Assembly: GCA_040954595.2 (NCBI GenBank)
Contig: CM082578.2
Span: 16,058,001-16,122,000 of the forward strand
Direction: 5' to 3'
Origin: Balanoglossus misakiensis
Lineage: Eukaryota > Hemichordata
DNA: 64,000 bases
This document shows, piece by piece, positions 63,201 through 64,000 of the stretch (its first letter is position 1; each line of letters opens with the position of its first letter). The position numbers were made by a program, and so were the translations under genes. The notes under the pieces are model-generated. The model did no database searches. It saw nothing but the letters and a program-made list of their open reading frames with translations, and was not told the origin of the DNA.

Positions 63201-63908
63201 GTCAGAAAAATTGAGGTCAGTAGAAAACACAATGTTCTTGAAATTTATAGTTTCAAAATGTTGGTCTTGATAAAAGCATAGGCTTCAACCTTAGTGGCCA
63301 TGTTTTTCATGTCTTTGGATTAAATTATATCACCAAACCGCTGAGGAGGATATGAAAAAAATAATGAAAATGTTTACAGTTTACGATACTTATTTCATAA
63401 TCTGTTAAAACCCTTGAATTATTTTCCAGTGAACTCCAAAGGAATTTGATCCGATCACATGCAGCAGGAGTGGGAGACCCTCTGTCGCCAGAGAAAACAC
63501 GAATGCTGATGGCGTTACGCATTAACGTGTTGGCAAAGGGCCATAGTGGAATCAGTAGACCTACATTACAACAGTACATCGATGCCTTGAATGGTGAGTA
63601 CACCAATTATCATAGTTTACTTATTCAGTTGTAAATTCTGAAGTTCAACAAACTATCAAACATTTGTCCTCCTAGATCTAGGTTTTGCGAGTATCAGGGT
63701 TTTTTTTAATAATCAACCGCCACTGTCACATAATGACGCTCTTTTATTTTCTTTTTTTTCCATTGCAGCTTCTTGTTTACCCTTTGTGCCAGAGAAGGGC
63801 ACAGTGGGGGCGAGTGGTGATCTGGCTCCGTTGGCTCATCTGGCATTGGGGATGATGGGTGAAGGGCAAATGTGGAGCCCAAGGAGTGGATGGGCTAATG
63901 CAAGCACT
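60226..63908 (+). CDS. HAL: Histidine ammonia-lyase (histidase), 3' part outside the window
   Basis: HAL removes ammonia from L-histidine to give trans-urocanate, the first step of histidine breakdown, in the cytosol. Eight exons are visible: 60226-60490, 61925-61994, 62222-62249, 62608-62682, 62896-62968, 63149-63215, 63430-63593, 63769-63908. They join in phase and give the first 294 residues of an enzyme usually about 650 long. The animal-type N-terminal extension is present (residues 1-88 in exon 1, [13 protein letters not shown] and [12 protein letters not shown]). The catalytic-Tyr motif [10 protein letters not shown] lies at 173-182. [18 protein letters not shown] contains the Ala262-Ser263-Gly264 triad that cyclises to the MIO cofactor. 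The exon at 63908 ends at a good GTAAGT donor, so the gene continues past 64000. Nothing in the visible part suggests a defect. UROC1 is directly upstream in the same direction. Confidence 0.96.
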
Positions 63909-64000
63909 GTAAGTGTCAAGTTTATGTCACTCAGGTTCAAGTTATTAGAGACCGATAGTGCCAGTTTTTGTTTAATTCAGAATGATTCAAAATACTACAG

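Noticed and set aside
1-64000. CRISPR arrays, phage, operons or other prokaryotic systems
   Set aside because: The window is intron-rich animal DNA. The repeats are microsatellites without spacer structure, and no intact transposase or reverse-transcriptase frame was seen.

Overview
This is a piece of animal nuclear genome. Its genes are split by many introns with GT/AG borders and consistent phases, have AATAAA poly(A) signals, lie among long non-coding stretches with (TCTG)n, (TG)n and (GATT)n microsatellites, and encode metazoan families. The mix (netrin-4, IL-17-receptor-like ectodomain, somatomedin-B 7TM receptor, vertebrate-length UROC1 and HAL) suggests an invertebrate deuterostome such as a hemichordate or cephalochordate. 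The species cannot be fixed from the sequence alone.

Layout. 3109-4170 (+): an apparently intronless BNIP2/caytaxin-type BCH-domain protein. 6933-10702 (+): a ten-exon M20 peptidase of the PM20D1 type (N-acyl amino acid synthase/hydrolase). 11419-15130 (+): a two-exon receptor with a somatomedin-B domain and a class-B-like 7TM. 15665-23831 (-): netrin-4 in eight exons, tail to tail with the receptor. 28953-45543 (+): a protein with two cyclic-nucleotide-binding (CNB) folds, with a 9 kb intron and a charged insert that splits the first CNB fold. A probable first exon of this gene lies far upstream (16358-16622), inside a netrin-4 intron on the opposite strand. 47265-52368 (+): a single-pass receptor with IL-17-receptor-like extracellular domains and no SEFIR domain. 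53655-59224 (+): urocanate hydratase (UROC1), 18 exons, 676 aa. 60226-63908+ (+): histidine ammonia-lyase (HAL), first eight exons, cut by the window edge.

The most notable points are: (1) the first two enzymes of histidine catabolism (HAL: histidine to urocanate; UROC1: urocanate to imidazolone propionate) are head-to-tail neighbours 1 kb apart; (2) the IL-17R-like protein carries an exon-level duplication of its second extracellular domain and a non-SEFIR tail; (3) the CNB protein carries three R-R-I-S motifs, the PKA phosphorylation consensus, inside the loop that interrupts its first CNB domain. Exon borders were assigned by hand from splice consensus plus phase continuity. Family calls rest on recognised motifs and recalled family sequences, not on searches.
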